From Hymenobacter sp. APR13 (GTDB taxonomy: Bacteria; Bacteroidota; Bacteroidia; Cytophagales; Hymenobacteraceae): 64,000 nucleotides of DNA. This document shows, piece after piece, positions 8,367 through 16,025 of the stretch. Positions within the stretch are counted from its first letter, which is position 1; every line of letters begins with the position of its first letter. Location of the stretch: assembly GCF_000737515.1 (NCBI RefSeq), contig NZ_CP006587.1, forward strand, positions 124,001-188,000, read 5' to 3'. The notes beneath the pieces were generated by a model. It saw nothing but the letters and a program-made list of their open reading frames with translations, was not told the origin of the DNA and did not search any database. Made by a program: the position numbers and the translations under genes.

Positions 8367-9674
8367 ATGAAAGTATCCCTGTTCTGGCACCGGCGCGACT
8401 TGCGTTTTCAGGATAATGCCGGGCTGGCCGCCGCGCTGCAGGGCGGGCAGCCGGTGGTGCCGCTATTCATCTTCGACTCCGAAATCCTCGATAAGCTGGA
8501 AAACCACCAGGATGCCCGCGTCATGTTCATCTTTGACGAGGTGCAGCGGCTGACGGAAGAAGCCGAGTTGGCCGGCGGCACCATGCTGGTGCGCTACGGC
8601 AAGCCGGAAAAGGTGTTTGCCGAGCTGCTCAAGGAGCTAGACGTAGCCGCCGTGTACACCAACCACGACTACGAGCCCTACGCCGCCACCCGCGACGCGG
8701 CCGTGACCGAGCTTTTAAAAAAGCACGACGTACCGCTGCACACCTATAAGGATCAGGTCATCTTCGAGAAGGACGAGGTCCAGACCAAAACCGGCCAGCC
8801 CTACAAGATTTACGGACCTTACAAACGCGCCTGGCTGGCCCGCCTCACCGAGGCCGATTACCGCCCCCACCCTTCCGCCGACCACCTCGACCGACTGGCC
8901 CGCGTGCCGGCCGGCCCCCGTCCCACCCTGGCCGATATGGGCTTTGAGCGCAGCCCCGAACATATTCCGGGCCGGCGGCTGGCCTCCCGCACCCTGGAGC
9001 AGTACGCCGACACCCGCGACTTGCCCGCCCGCGACTCTACCAGCCGGATGGGTTTGCACCTGCGCTTCGGCACCGTGAGCATCCGACACCTGGTGCAGCG
9101 CGCCCTGGAGGCCAAGGCCGAAATCTGGCTGAGTGAGCTGATCTGGCGCGACTTCTTCATGCAGCTGCTCTGGCACTTCCCGCATACTGCCCACGAAAGC
9201 TACGACCCCAAGCTGCGCGACATCCAATGGCGCAACAACGAGGACGAGTTCCGGGCCTGGTGCGAGGGCCGCACCGGCTACCCGCTCATCGACGCGGGCA
9301 TGCGCCAGCTCAACGCCACCGGCTTCATGCACAACCGCGTGCGGATGGCCACGGCCAGCTTCCTCATCAAAAACCTGCTTATCGACTGGAAATGGGGAGA
9401 GGCGTACTTCGCTGAGAAGCTGCTCGATTACGAAATGGCCTCCAACGTGGGCAACTGGCAGTGGGTGGCCGGCACCGGTGCCGATTCGCAGCCCTGGTTC
9501 CGCATTTTCAGCCCCGATTCGCAGCTGGCCAAGTTCGATAAGCAGCACGCCTACGTGAAGCAGTGGGTACCCGAGTTCGGCACGCCGCGCTACCCCAAAC
9601 CCCTGGTGGAGCACCCCGCCACCCGCGACCGGGCCCTGGCCGCCTACCGCGCCTCCCGCGACCTGCACGCCTAG
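8367..9674 (+). CDS. phr: Deoxyribodipyrimidine photolyase / cryptochrome family
   Basis: 435 residues, close to the family norm of about 430-480. It would repair UV-induced cyclobutane pyrimidine dimers with blue light and FAD. The N-terminal photolyase domain starts VSLFWHRRDLRFQDNAGL. The FAD-binding domain (about residues 210-435) holds WLSELIWRDFFMQL, the FMHNRVRMATASFL block and the strongly conserved DYEMASNVGNWQWVAGTGAD segment with its Trp residues. The C-terminus YPKPLVEHPATRDRALAAY is typical of class I CPD photolyases. A cryptochrome role cannot be excluded from sequence alone. The start follows repeat copy 1 by 30 bases. Confidence 0.93.
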   Translation: MKVSLFWHRRDLRFQDNAGLAAALQGGQPVVPLFIFDSEILDKLENHQDARVMFIFDEVQRLTEEAELAGGTMLVRYGKPEKVFAELLKELDVAAVYTNHDYEPYAATRDAAVTELLKKHDVPLHTYKDQVIFEKDEVQTKTGQPYKIYGPYKRAWLARLTEADYRPHPSADHLDRLARVPAGPRPTLADMGFERSPEHIPGRRLASRTLEQYADTRDLPARDSTSRMGLHLRFGTVSIRHLVQRALEAKAEIWLSELIWRDFFMQLLWHFPHTAHESYDPKLRDIQWRNNEDEFRAWCEGRTGYPLIDAGMRQLNATGFMHNRVRMATASFLIKNLLIDWKWGEAYFAEKLLDYEMASNVGNWQWVAGTGADSQPWFRIFSPDSQLAKFDKQHAYVKQWVPEFGTPRYPKPLVEHPATRDRALAAYRASRDLHA

Positions 9675-9731
9675 CCAAATCCGGCCCGGTTTCTCACAAC
9701 TTTAAGCCGCTGACGCGGTTATCCTGCTACT

Positions 9732-10400
9732 ATGAAACAGCAACCCACGCCAGCTCCCGAAGCGGCTTTCTCGCCCAAAGAACGCATCAAGCAAGCCTAC
9801 CTCGACTACGTGCTGCGCAAAGGCAAGCCGCCGATTTCGGTGTTCAAGCTGACCCAAAAGCTGGGTTTGCCCGAGCAGGAATTCTACGCCAGCTACGCCA
9901 ATTTCGACGCCATCGACCGGGAAATCTGGGCTAACTTTGGCCGTGAGGCCCGCGCCACGGCCGCCCGCGAGCCGGTGTGGGAGCAGTACGGCGCCCGCGA
10001 AAAGCTGCTGGGCTACTACTACACGCTCATCGAGATTCTCAAGCACAACCGCAGCTACGCCCTGCAAAGCCTGCGCCGCTCGCTCTCCAAAATGCCCGGC
10101 ATCACGCCCCGCGTGCTCGACGATTTCCGGCAGGACTTTGAAGCCTTCGTGGAAGACTTGTTGCGCGAGGGCCGCCGCACCGAGGAAGTGGCCAGCCGCC
10201 AGCTGGTGCAGCACGGCTACCCGCGCTTCTTCTGGCAGCAGCAGCTGTTCGTGCTCGGCTTCTTCGCCAAAGACGACACCGTAAACTTCGAGCGCACCGA
10301 CGCCGCTATCGAAAAGGCCGTGACGCTGAGCTTCGACCTGGTCGGCCGCAACACCCTGGATTCCGCCGCCGATTTCGTGCGGTTCCTGGTGCGCCGGTAA
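9732..10400 (+). CDS. TetR-type transcriptional regulator
   Basis: 222 residues. Residues about 14-60 form a TetR-like helix-turn-helix (ERIKQAYLDYVLRKGKPPIS, then KLTQKLGLPEQEFYASYANFDAIDREIW). The C-terminal part is helical, as in the ligand-binding domain of the family. It precedes the ABC1 kinase gene on the same strand with a 125-bp gap holding a long inverted repeat, and the two may be co-transcribed. The pairing of a TetR-like protein with an ABC1 kinase suggests joint control of a lipid or quinone-linked process; that is inference. Confidence 0.75.
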   Translation: MKQQPTPAPEAAFSPKERIKQAYLDYVLRKGKPPISVFKLTQKLGLPEQEFYASYANFDAIDREIWANFGREARATAAREPVWEQYGAREKLLGYYYTLIEILKHNRSYALQSLRRSLSKMPGITPRVLDDFRQDFEAFVEDLLREGRRTEEVASRQLVQHGYPRFFWQQQLFVLGFFAKDDTVNFERTDAAIEKAVTLSFDLVGRNTLDSAADFVRFLVRR

Positions 10401-10418
10401 GAATTTTTGCGTACACCC

Positions 10419-10512
10419 GAACGTCATGCAGAGCGGAGCGAAGCATCTCGCTAGTGTAGTAACTGATGATACCACACTGGCGAGATGCTTCGCTCCGCTC
10501 TGCATGACGTTC
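10419..10512. repeat. Long inverted repeat, A/B hybrid (copy 2)
   Basis: 39-bp arms (10419-10457 and 10474-10512) with one mismatch. The outer part reads GAACGTCATGCAGAGCGGAG and the inner part GAAGCATCTCGC, combining the middle module of family A with the inner module of family B. It fills the gap between the TetR and ABC1 kinase genes. Confidence 0.93.
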
Positions 10513-10525
10513 TTTTTTCATCCTC

Positions 10526-11842
10526 ATGGACGATACCCCCAAGTCGCTTACTTCCCTGCCCACCACCAAAGTGGCCCGGGCGGCTCGTTTCGCCAAAACC
10601 GGCCTCAACGTGGGGGCCAACTACGTGAAGCACTACGCCAAGCGGGCCGTGGGCGCCGACAGCCCCACCGAGGACCTGCACGCCGCCAACGCGGCCGAGC
10701 TGTACGGCACGCTCAGCGAAATGAAAGGCTCGGTGCTGAAAGTGGCCCAGATGCTGGCCATGGAAAAGAACCTGCTGCCCACCGCCTACGCCAACCAGTT
10801 TGCCCAGGCCCAGTACCAGACCCCGCCCCTCTCGGGCCCGTTGGTGGTGAAGACGTTTCGGGAGGCGTTCGGCAAGTCGCCGTTCGAGGTGTTCGACGAG
10901 TTCGATATTGAGGCGCGGCAGGCGGCCAGCATCGGGCAGGTGCATTTCGCCCGCAAAGACGGCCGGGAGCTGGCCGTGAAGGTGCAGTACCCCGGCGTGG
11001 CCGACAGCATCCGCTCCGATATCCGGCTGGTGAAGCCCATTGCCTTGCGCGTGCTGGGCCTCGACGAGGCCACCGTGCGCCCCTACATGCAGGAAGTGGA
11101 AACCCGCCTGCTCGAAGAAACCGACTACGCCCTGGAACTGCGCCGCGGCCAGCAGATTGTCGCTGCCTCGGCCGGTCTGGCGCATTTGCAGTTTGCCCGG
11201 TATTACCCCGAGCTGTCGGCCGCCCGCATTCTGACCATGGACTGGCTGCCCGGCCAGCACATGAAGGAGTTTCTGGCCACCAACCCCAGCCAGGAAGTGC
11301 GCAACCAGCTCGGCCAGGCCCTCTGGGACTTCTATATGTTCCAGCTCAACGAGCTGCGCCAAGTGCATGCCGACCCGCACCCCGGTAACTTCCTGCTCAC
11401 GGATACCAACGGCGGCACTGTGGGCGTGCTGGATTTTGGCTGCGTAAAGGAAATTCCGGCCGATGTCCACCGCCTGTTCACGGCCCTGCTCACCCCCGAA
11501 ACCCTCGCCGACCCCGCCCGCCTAGCGGCCCTGCTGGAAGAAGGCGGCGTGCTCCGCGCCGACGACCCGGCCGCCCGCCGCGCCTTCTACGTGGATACCA
11601 TGCGCGCCTCGCTGGAACTGGTGGGCCGCCCCTTCCGCCAGCCCACCTTCGATTTCGGCGACCCGGCCTACATGCAGAGCCTCTACGCCCTCGGCGACGA
11701 CCTGATGCAGAAGCCCGAGCTGCGCCAGCAGCGCGAGCCCCGCGGCTCTGAGCACTTCATCTACCTCAACCGCACCTACGTGGGCCTCTACGCCCTGCTC
11801 ACGGAACTGCGCGCCTCCATCCGCACCAATCCCGCCGAATAA
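10526..11842 (+). CDS. ABC1/UbiB (AarF)-family atypical kinase
   Basis: 438 residues of the ABC1/ADCK/UbiB fold. Visible motifs in order: the family-specific K-rich segment MKGSVLKVAQMLAM (KxGQ-like, with Ala in place of Gly), the nucleotide loop ASIGQVHFA, the VAIK-type Lys in AVKVQYPG, the catalytic loop HADPHPGNFLL and the metal-binding VLDFGCVKE. Members act in isoprenoid lipid or quinone metabolism as ATPases rather than ordinary kinases. The 3' end is oddly duplicated after the downstream inverted repeat (see findings). Confidence 0.85.
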   Translation: MDDTPKSLTSLPTTKVARAARFAKTGLNVGANYVKHYAKRAVGADSPTEDLHAANAAELYGTLSEMKGSVLKVAQMLAMEKNLLPTAYANQFAQAQYQTPPLSGPLVVKTFREAFGKSPFEVFDEFDIEARQAASIGQVHFARKDGRELAVKVQYPGVADSIRSDIRLVKPIALRVLGLDEATVRPYMQEVETRLLEETDYALELRRGQQIVAASAGLAHLQFARYYPELSAARILTMDWLPGQHMKEFLATNPSQEVRNQLGQALWDFYMFQLNELRQVHADPHPGNFLLTDTNGGTVGVLDFGCVKEIPADVHRLFTALLTPETLADPARLAALLEEGGVLRADDPAARRAFYVDTMRASLELVGRPFRQPTFDFGDPAYMQSLYALGDDLMQKPELRQQREPRGSEHFIYLNRTYVGLYALLTELRASIRTNPAE

Positions 11843-11868
11843 TCAGGGACTAAGAACCTAAAAAGAAC

Positions 11869-11961
11869 GTCATGCTGAGCTTATCGAAGCATCTCGCGTG
11901 CTGACGTTGCAATGGTAATCCAACGTTGGCGAGCGAGATGCTTCGACAAGCTCAGCATGAC
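11869..11961. repeat. Long inverted repeat, family B (copy 3)
   Basis: 29-bp arms (11869-11897 and 11933-11961) with one mismatch, starting GTCATGCTGAGCTT and ending GAAGCATCTCGC. It lies 27 bases past the ABC1 kinase stop and is flanked by two similar copies of that gene's end. Confidence 0.9.
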
Positions 11962-11998
11962 AGTCATATAGCTGCTCATTCATCAGTGTTCAAACATG

Positions 11999-12035
11999 CC
12001 AATTCCGCCGAATAATTGGGCACTTCCAAACTAAA
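11999..12035. repeat. Degenerate direct copy of the ABC1 kinase 3' end
   Basis: This stretch matches 11826-11862 (the last five codons of the ABC1 kinase gene plus its 3' flank) in about 28 of 37 positions, including CCGCCGAATAAT. The two copies bracket repeat copy 3. Confidence 0.6.
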
Positions 12036-12052
12036 CCGGCAGACTACAGTTT

Positions 12053-12107
12053 AAGCATCCCGAAGCAACTCGTGTACTTACACGAATTACTCCGGGATGC
12101 TTTTTTT
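12053..12107 (+). terminator. Intrinsic terminator upstream of the dienelactone hydrolase
   Basis: Stem aagcatcccg (12053-12062) with cgggatgctt (12093-12102), plus an inner tcgtgt/acacga helix, followed by a run of T on the plus strand. It ends 29 bases before the next start codon. It may end ABC1 kinase transcription or act as a leader terminator; no leader peptide supports the second reading. Confidence 0.7.
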
Positions 12108-12135
12108 CTCTCCCCATCTTCACCTCTCCTTTTCC

Positions 12136-12999
12136 ATGAAAAAACTCTGGACCCTTTGCGCCGCGCTGCTGAGCGTGGTATCGGTGGCCTCGGCCCAATC
12201 GACGATGAGCTGCTGCACCAAGCCCGCCGCCGGTCAGGCGGCCACCGAGGTATTCGCCATGCTGGCCTCCAACGAGGACTTCTCCGGCGGCCACGATGCC
12301 CCCCTGCCCTTCACCTACGCCGGCGAAGGCAGCATGATTGAGTTCAAAACCACCGACGGTCAGACCGGCAAAGCCTTTGAAATCAAGAGCAAGACCAAGT
12401 CCGACAAATACCTGTTCGTGATTCACGAGTGGTGGGGCCTGAACGACTACATCAAGCAGGAAGCCGGCCGTTTCGCCGAGGAGCTGCCCGGCGTCAACGT
12501 CATTGCCCTCGACCTCTACGACGGCCAGATTGCCACCGACGCCGACCAGGCCGGTAAGCTGATGCAGGGCGTAAAAACCGAGCGTGCCCAGGCCATCATC
12601 AACGGTGCCCTCGCCTACGCCGGCCCCAACGCCAAAATCGGCAGCATCGGCTGGTGCTTTGGTGGCGGCTGGAGCATCCAGACGGCCCTGCTGGCCGGTC
12701 CCAAAGCCAAAGCCTGCGTGGCCTACTACGGCATGCCCGAGAAGGACGTGGCCAAGCTCAAGACGCTGAACACCGACGTGCTGTTCGTCTTCGCCAAGCA
12801 GGATAAGTGGATCAACCAAGAGGTGGTAGACCAGTTCCGCAAGGATATGGCCGCCGCCAAAAAAGGCCTCACGGTGAAAACCTACGACGCCGACCACGCC
12901 TTCGCCAACCCATCCAACCCCAAGTACAGCAAGGACTTCGCTGCCGACGCCCACGCCGCCTCGGTTGCCTACCTGAAGAAAAACCTGAAGGTGAAATAA
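12136..12999 (+). CDS. Dienelactone hydrolase family protein, secreted
   Basis: 287 residues with signal peptide MKKLWTLCAALLSVVSVASAQ; the start at 12136 places this at the N-terminus. The alpha/beta-hydrolase core carries the dienelactone hydrolase hallmarks: HEWWGLNDYIK, the Cys nucleophile in GWCFGGGWS, and the terminal DADHAF with the catalytic His. Family members hydrolyse ester or lactone bonds; the natural substrate is not predictable. The export signal suggests a periplasmic enzyme, less usual than the cytosolic catechol-pathway type. A clear terminator follows. Confidence 0.87.
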   Translation: MKKLWTLCAALLSVVSVASAQSTMSCCTKPAAGQAATEVFAMLASNEDFSGGHDAPLPFTYAGEGSMIEFKTTDGQTGKAFEIKSKTKSDKYLFVIHEWWGLNDYIKQEAGRFAEELPGVNVIALDLYDGQIATDADQAGKLMQGVKTERAQAIINGALAYAGPNAKIGSIGWCFGGGWSIQTALLAGPKAKACVAYYGMPEKDVAKLKTLNTDVLFVFAKQDKWINQEVVDQFRKDMAAAKKGLTVKTYDADHAFANPSNPKYSKDFAADAHAASVAYLKKNLKVK

Positions 13000-13071
13000 A
13001 TCACGGATTTAGCCGGATTCATCGGATTGCACGGATTCGTTCCGGCAGCCGGTGGTTTTCCCGCAATGCGT

Positions 13072-13104
13072 AAAAAAGGCTGCCCGCTTGGGCAGCCTTT
13101 TTTT
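13072..13104 (+). terminator. Terminator after the dienelactone hydrolase
   Basis: aaaaaaggctgccc-gctt-gggcagcc followed by T7: an 8-bp GC stem flanked by A and T runs, 72 bases past the stop codon. Confidence 0.85.
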
Positions 13105-13122
13105 GTATCAGCCTGCACGGTT

Positions 13123-13280
13123 GTAGAGACGCGACACTTCGCGTCTCCCGCCAGAACAAGCCGGAACCGCGCCACCGGCACAACGCCAGCACGGTTTTGA
13201 TGTGTGTTATCCGGACAATCGGCACCGCACTCCCTGAACAACATCAGCACGCGCCGGGACGCGAAGTGTCGCGTCTCTAC
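13123..13280. repeat. Inverted repeat, family C (copy 1)
   Basis: Perfect 23-bp arms (13123-13145 and 13258-13280) beginning GTAGAGACGCGACACTTCGC, around about 110 bases with no gene. Each arm is itself partly palindromic (gacgcga-cact-tcgcgtc). Other family C copies are near 17276, 18880 and 26286. Confidence 0.9.
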
Positions 13281-13348
13281 AGTCATGTAGGGTTTTCCAG
13301 ACTGCGGGGAATCTGCTACCTTATTGGCTCCCACCAACGTCCTGCGCT

Positions 13349-13834
13349 ATGTCCACCGCCCTTGTTTCTCCGGTTCAGCGGCTGCTGAACGAGTATGCCG
13401 AAAGCCACCAGAACCCTACCAACAAGCTGGTGCACTGGGTGTGCGTGCCGCTGATTATGTTCGCCATTCTGGGGTTACTCTGGTCGGTGCCGGTGCCGGC
13501 GGTTGTGCAGAATATCAGCCCCTGGCTGAACTGGGCTACTGTGGTGATGGTGCTGGCAGTGGCGTATTACGTGCGCCTCTCGGGGCGGCTGGCGGTGGGG
13601 ATGGTGCTGGTGTGGGTGGCTATGGCGCTGGGGCTGCGCGTGGTGGATGCCAGGGCGGCCCTGCCGCTATGGGCTGTATGCCTGATTATTTTCGTGCTGG
13701 CCTGGATTGGGCAGTTCTGGGGCCATAAGGTGGAGGGCAAGAAGCCCAGCTTCTTCAAAGACCTGCAGTTTCTGCTCATCGGCCCGCTGTGGCTGCTTCA
13801 TTTCATCTACCGCCGGCTGGGCTGGCGGTATTGA
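13349..13834 (+). CDS. Mpo1-like (DUF962) membrane protein
   Basis: 161 residues with about four hydrophobic segments. The N-terminal RLLNEYAESHQNPTNKLVHWVCVPLIM and the C-terminal IGQFWGHKVEGKKPSFFKDLQFLLIGPLWLLHFIYRRLG are the two conserved blocks of the DUF962/Mpo1 family, including the His residues that bind iron in yeast Mpo1, a dioxygenase of 2-hydroxy fatty acid alpha-oxidation. Bacteroidota make sphingolipids and odd-chain acids, so a similar role is plausible but unproven. It stands alone between repeats and converges on the hydroxylase genes. Confidence 0.82.
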   Translation: MSTALVSPVQRLLNEYAESHQNPTNKLVHWVCVPLIMFAILGLLWSVPVPAVVQNISPWLNWATVVMVLAVAYYVRLSGRLAVGMVLVWVAMALGLRVVDARAALPLWAVCLIIFVLAWIGQFWGHKVEGKKPSFFKDLQFLLIGPLWLLHFIYRRLGWRY

Positions 13835-13853
13835 TGGTTTGTTGGACAAAATA

Positions 13854-14006
13854 GAACGTCATGCAGAGGCGTAGCCGAAGCATCTCGCGTGCTGACGTTG
13901 TCCAATCGTCGAACGATAACCACTCCGTAGCCCAAGGTTTAAACCCTGGGCTAGTGAAGCAATGTCAGCACGCGAGATGCTTCGGCTGCGCCTCTGCATG
14001 ACGTTC
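13854..14006. repeat. Long inverted repeat, family B with nested palindrome (copy 4)
   Basis: 43-bp arms (13854-13896 and 13964-14006) with one mismatch, starting GAACGTCATGCAGAGGCG. The centre holds a second palindrome, agcccaaggttt/aaaccctgggct (13929-13952). It separates two convergent genes and could end both transcripts. Confidence 0.93.
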
Positions 14007-14028
14007 AGCGTTGTTTACTAACCGCAGC

Positions 14029-14787
14029 TTATTCCAGCAGCCGTGCTTGGAGCTGAGCCAGGCTTTCGGGGAGTTGCTGCATGTCGGTGAGCACGAAGTA
14101 GAGGTCCTGGAATTTGTCCTTCTCGAAGGGGGTGTCCAGCACGCCGTCGAGGGTGAAGGGCAGGCGGGTGGGCGCATCGCTGAGGCTGAACTTCACCTCG
14201 CCGTGCGACGACAACAGCCCGGCCCCGTAGATGCGCAGGCCGTCGGGCTGCTGAATCAGGCCAAACTCGGCCGTGAACCAGTACAGGCGCGTGAACTGCT
14301 CCAGCGTGCCGGGCCAGCGCTGCCCGTGGTGCACGGCGGCCGCGCCCAGTTTCTGCAGGAAATCAGCAAAGCCGGCATCCGTCAGCAGCGGCACGTGGCC
14401 GAATACGTCGTGGAACATGTCGGGCTCCTCGAGGTAGTCGAGCTGCTCGAGGGTGCGCAGCCAGGTGGTGGCGGGGAAATTGCGGTTGGCCAGCAGCTGG
14501 AAAAACACGGCGTCATCCACGATGCCGGGCACAACCACCAGCTCCCAGCCGGTCAGCTCCTGCAGGCGCGGGTTCACCTCCCGGAAATCGGGGATGGCGT
14601 CGCGGGTGAAGCCCACCCGCCGCACGCCTTCCAGAAATGCCTCGGCGGCGCGGCCGGGCAGCAAAGCCATCTGGCGGTCAAAGAGCAGCTGCCACACGTG
14701 CTGGTCGGCGGCGGTGTAATCGGCGTATACCTGGGTGAGCAGCGGCAGGGCAACGGGAGCAACGGGGGCGGCAGAAACAGACTGCAT
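14029..14787 (-). CDS. phhA: Aromatic amino acid hydroxylase (phenylalanine 4-monooxygenase-like)
   Basis: 252 residues, the size of single-domain bacterial phenylalanine hydroxylases. It would convert Phe to Tyr with tetrahydrobiopterin, O2 and non-heme iron. The iron ligands are all present: His126 and His131 in FHDVFGHVPLL and Glu174 in WFTAEFGL. Other family blocks are FPATTWLRTLEQLDYLEEPDMF and YGAGLLSSHGEV. A Tyr-rich leader ORF and intrinsic terminator lie directly upstream, suggesting control by Tyr supply, which fits a Tyr-making enzyme. A second paralogue lies upstream on the same strand. Specificity for Phe rather than Trp or Tyr is inferred. Confidence 0.88.
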   Translation of the reverse strand: MQSVSAAPVAPVALPLLTQVYADYTAADQHVWQLLFDRQMALLPGRAAEAFLEGVRRVGFTRDAIPDFREVNPRLQELTGWELVVVPGIVDDAVFFQLLANRNFPATTWLRTLEQLDYLEEPDMFHDVFGHVPLLTDAGFADFLQKLGAAAVHHGQRWPGTLEQFTRLYWFTAEFGLIQQPDGLRIYGAGLLSSHGEVKFSLSDAPTRLPFTLDGVLDTPFEKDKFQDLYFVLTDMQQLPESLAQLQARLLE

Positions 14788-14816
14788 AACGAAAACGGAA
14801 AAGGTGGAAACAGAAA

Positions 14817-14849
14817 AAGCCTGCCTCCGCAGGGAGCGGAGGCAGGCTT
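14817..14849 (-). terminator. Leader terminator (attenuator) of the phhA-like gene
   Basis: On the minus strand a perfect 14-bp stem, AAGCCTGCCTCCGC with its complement, has a 5-nt loop and is followed by T5. It ends 29 bases before the start codon at 14787, between leader ORF and gene. Part of its 5' arm and loop (14833-14841) is exactly complementary over 9 bases to a segment inside the leader ORF (14908-14916), which would form an antiterminator. Confidence 0.82.
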
Positions 14850-14881
14850 GAAAAGACGTTGGGGAGGATGATGTGCTAGTC

Positions 14882-14971
14882 TCAGGTCCTCGCGTACGCC
14901 GCGGCCGCTCCGCTCCGGAGGGGAACGTAATAGGTAGCAGCGTAATAATAGCGGGACGTGAACAGCAGCAT
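14882..14971 (-). CDS. Tyr-rich leader peptide of the phhA-like gene
   Basis: A 29-codon ORF with six Tyr codons: MLLFTSRYYYAATYYV, then five Ala/Gly-rich codons, a further Tyr at position 26, and TGA at 14882. Its ATG lies six bases after a perfect TAnnTTTG box (14978-14985), so the transcript would be leaderless or nearly so. Codons 18-22 contain the GGAGCGGAG segment complementary to the terminator arm. A ribosome stalled at Tyr8-10 would leave that segment free to form the antiterminator. The codon make-up and layout are seen directly; regulation by Tyr-tRNA is inference. Confidence 0.75.
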   Translation of the reverse strand: MLLFTSRYYYAATYYVPLRSGAAAAYART

Positions 14972-14977
14972 GTGCAG

Positions 14978-14985
14978 CAAATGTA
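14978..14985 (-). promoter_or_regulatory. -7 box of the phhA-like leader
   Basis: TACATTTG on the minus strand matches the TAnnTTTG consensus fully. No good -33 TTG at normal spacing. The leader ATG follows by six bases. Confidence 0.6.
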
Positions 14986-15015
14986 CGAGAGATTTTGAAT
15001 TAAGTAGATTTCACT

Positions 15016-15103
15016 CTGTCATTCTGAGCGGAGCGAAGGACCTTATCATGTCCAACGAGTCGTTCAGACGTGATAAGGTCCTTCGCTCCGCTCAGGATGA
15101 CAG
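15016..15103. repeat. Long inverted repeat, family A (copy 5)
   Basis: 33-bp arms (15016-15048 and 15071-15103) with one mismatch, ending GGACCTTATCA. It begins just past the stop of the upstream hydroxylase and may insulate it from the second leader and gene. Confidence 0.93.
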
Positions 15104-15108
15104 AAGGG

Positions 15109-15843
15109 CTACTCTACCGGCTGCAGCTCCCAGCCTGAGGACAGCAGCGCGGCCAACTCGGCTACGCTTTCGGTGAGCTGCTCCCAGCTGGTGAGCACGA
15201 AGTACTGATCCTGCAGGTGCGCTTCGCTGTAGGGGGTGTGCAGCACGGTGGCCAGGTCGAAGGGGAAACGGCGCGAAACGTCGCCGATGCAGTGGTGGAT
15301 TTCGCCCGACGACGAGAGCAGACCGGCCCCGTACATGCGCGTCTGGCCGTGCTCCTCCACTAGCCCGAACTGCACCGTGAAGCCGTAGAGCCGCTCGAGG
15401 CGGGCCAGGGCCACGGCATCGTCGAGATGCTGGGCGGCTACCTGGCCCAGGAAGTGCAGGAAGTCGGCGAAGGCCTGGTCCATGAGCAGCGGCACGTGGC
15501 CGAATACGCCGTGGAACAAGTCGGGTTCCTCAATGAAGTCGAACTGCTCCATGCTCCGGATCCAGACGGTGGCCGGGAACTTGCGCTGGGCCAGCAACCC
15601 GAAGAACTCGGCATCATTGAGCATGCCCTGCACCGGTTCCAGCTGCCAGCCAGTGGCTTTTTGCAGGCGCTGGCTTACTTCCTGAAAATCGGGAATGGCG
15701 TTGCGGTGGAAGCCCACGGCCTCCAGCCCCCGGCCAAACGCCGAGCAGGCACGCTTGTGCAGCAGGGCCGTCTGGCGGTCGAACAATACCTTCCAAACCA
15801 GCTGATCCTGCGTGGTATACCGGTCGTAGTGTTGCTGTATCAT
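15109..15843 (-). CDS. Aromatic amino acid hydroxylase paralogue with altered iron site
   Basis: 244 residues, clearly homologous to the neighbouring hydroxylase along its length (AIPDFQEVSQRLQKATGWQL, FPATVWIRSMEQFDFIEEPDLF, YGAGLLSSSGEI). The two His ligands are present (His111, His116 in FHGVFGHVPLL). The third ligand, Glu in nearly all members (EFGL), is Gln158 here: the codon is CAG in GFTVQFGL. The enzyme may therefore be weak, bind metal differently, or have another role. It has its own promoter and a leader region with a terminator. Tandem duplication followed by divergence is the simplest history. Confidence 0.85.
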   Translation of the reverse strand: MIQQHYDRYTTQDQLVWKVLFDRQTALLHKRACSAFGRGLEAVGFHRNAIPDFQEVSQRLQKATGWQLEPVQGMLNDAEFFGLLAQRKFPATVWIRSMEQFDFIEEPDLFHGVFGHVPLLMDQAFADFLHFLGQVAAQHLDDAVALARLERLYGFTVQFGLVEEHGQTRMYGAGLLSSSGEIHHCIGDVSRRFPFDLATVLHTPYSEAHLQDQYFVLTSWEQLTESVAELAALLSSGWELQPVE

Positions 15844-15859
15844 AGCGCGTACAGGGCAG

Positions 15860-15893
15860 AAAAAAAGCCCGGCTCCTGGGGAGGAGTCGGGCT
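15860..15893 (-). terminator. Leader terminator of the second hydroxylase
   Basis: On the minus strand AGCCCGACTCCT pairs with AGGAGCCGGGCT (one A-C mismatch, CCCC loop), followed by T7; it ends about 16 bases before the ATG at 15843. The 5' arm GCCCGAC (15886-15892) is also perfectly complementary to GTCGGGC at 15955-15961 in the leader, a possible antiterminator. Confidence 0.75.
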
Positions 15894-15931
15894 CTTAAGT
15901 GGATTTCAGAGAAGGAGAAGCATGCTGTGTT

Positions 15932-16018
15932 CTACCTTTCGTACCCGCAAAAGCGCCCGACCTCGTCCTGGACTGGACGATTAATGGTCATAAAGCATTT
16001 CGCGGATAGGTTCAGCAT
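15932..16018 (-). CDS. Possible leader ORF of the second hydroxylase
   Basis: A 28-codon ORF whose ATG lies seven bases after a TATATTTG box, the same layout as the Tyr-rich leader next door, and likewise starting ATG CTG. It contains two Phe and one Tyr (ending GRFCGYER) but no run of one amino acid, so the control residue is unclear. A second mini-ORF (ATG, four Leu codons, TGA) at 15906-15923 lies between it and the terminator. Translation of either is unproven. Confidence 0.35.
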   Translation of the reverse strand: MLNLSAKCFMTINRPVQDEVGRFCGYER

Positions 16019-16025
16019 GATGATG

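Noticed and set aside
12000..12135. Attenuator in front of the dienelactone hydrolase
   Set aside because: A terminator is present, but the only short ORF has no codon enrichment and there is no clear promoter; it more likely ends the upstream transcript.
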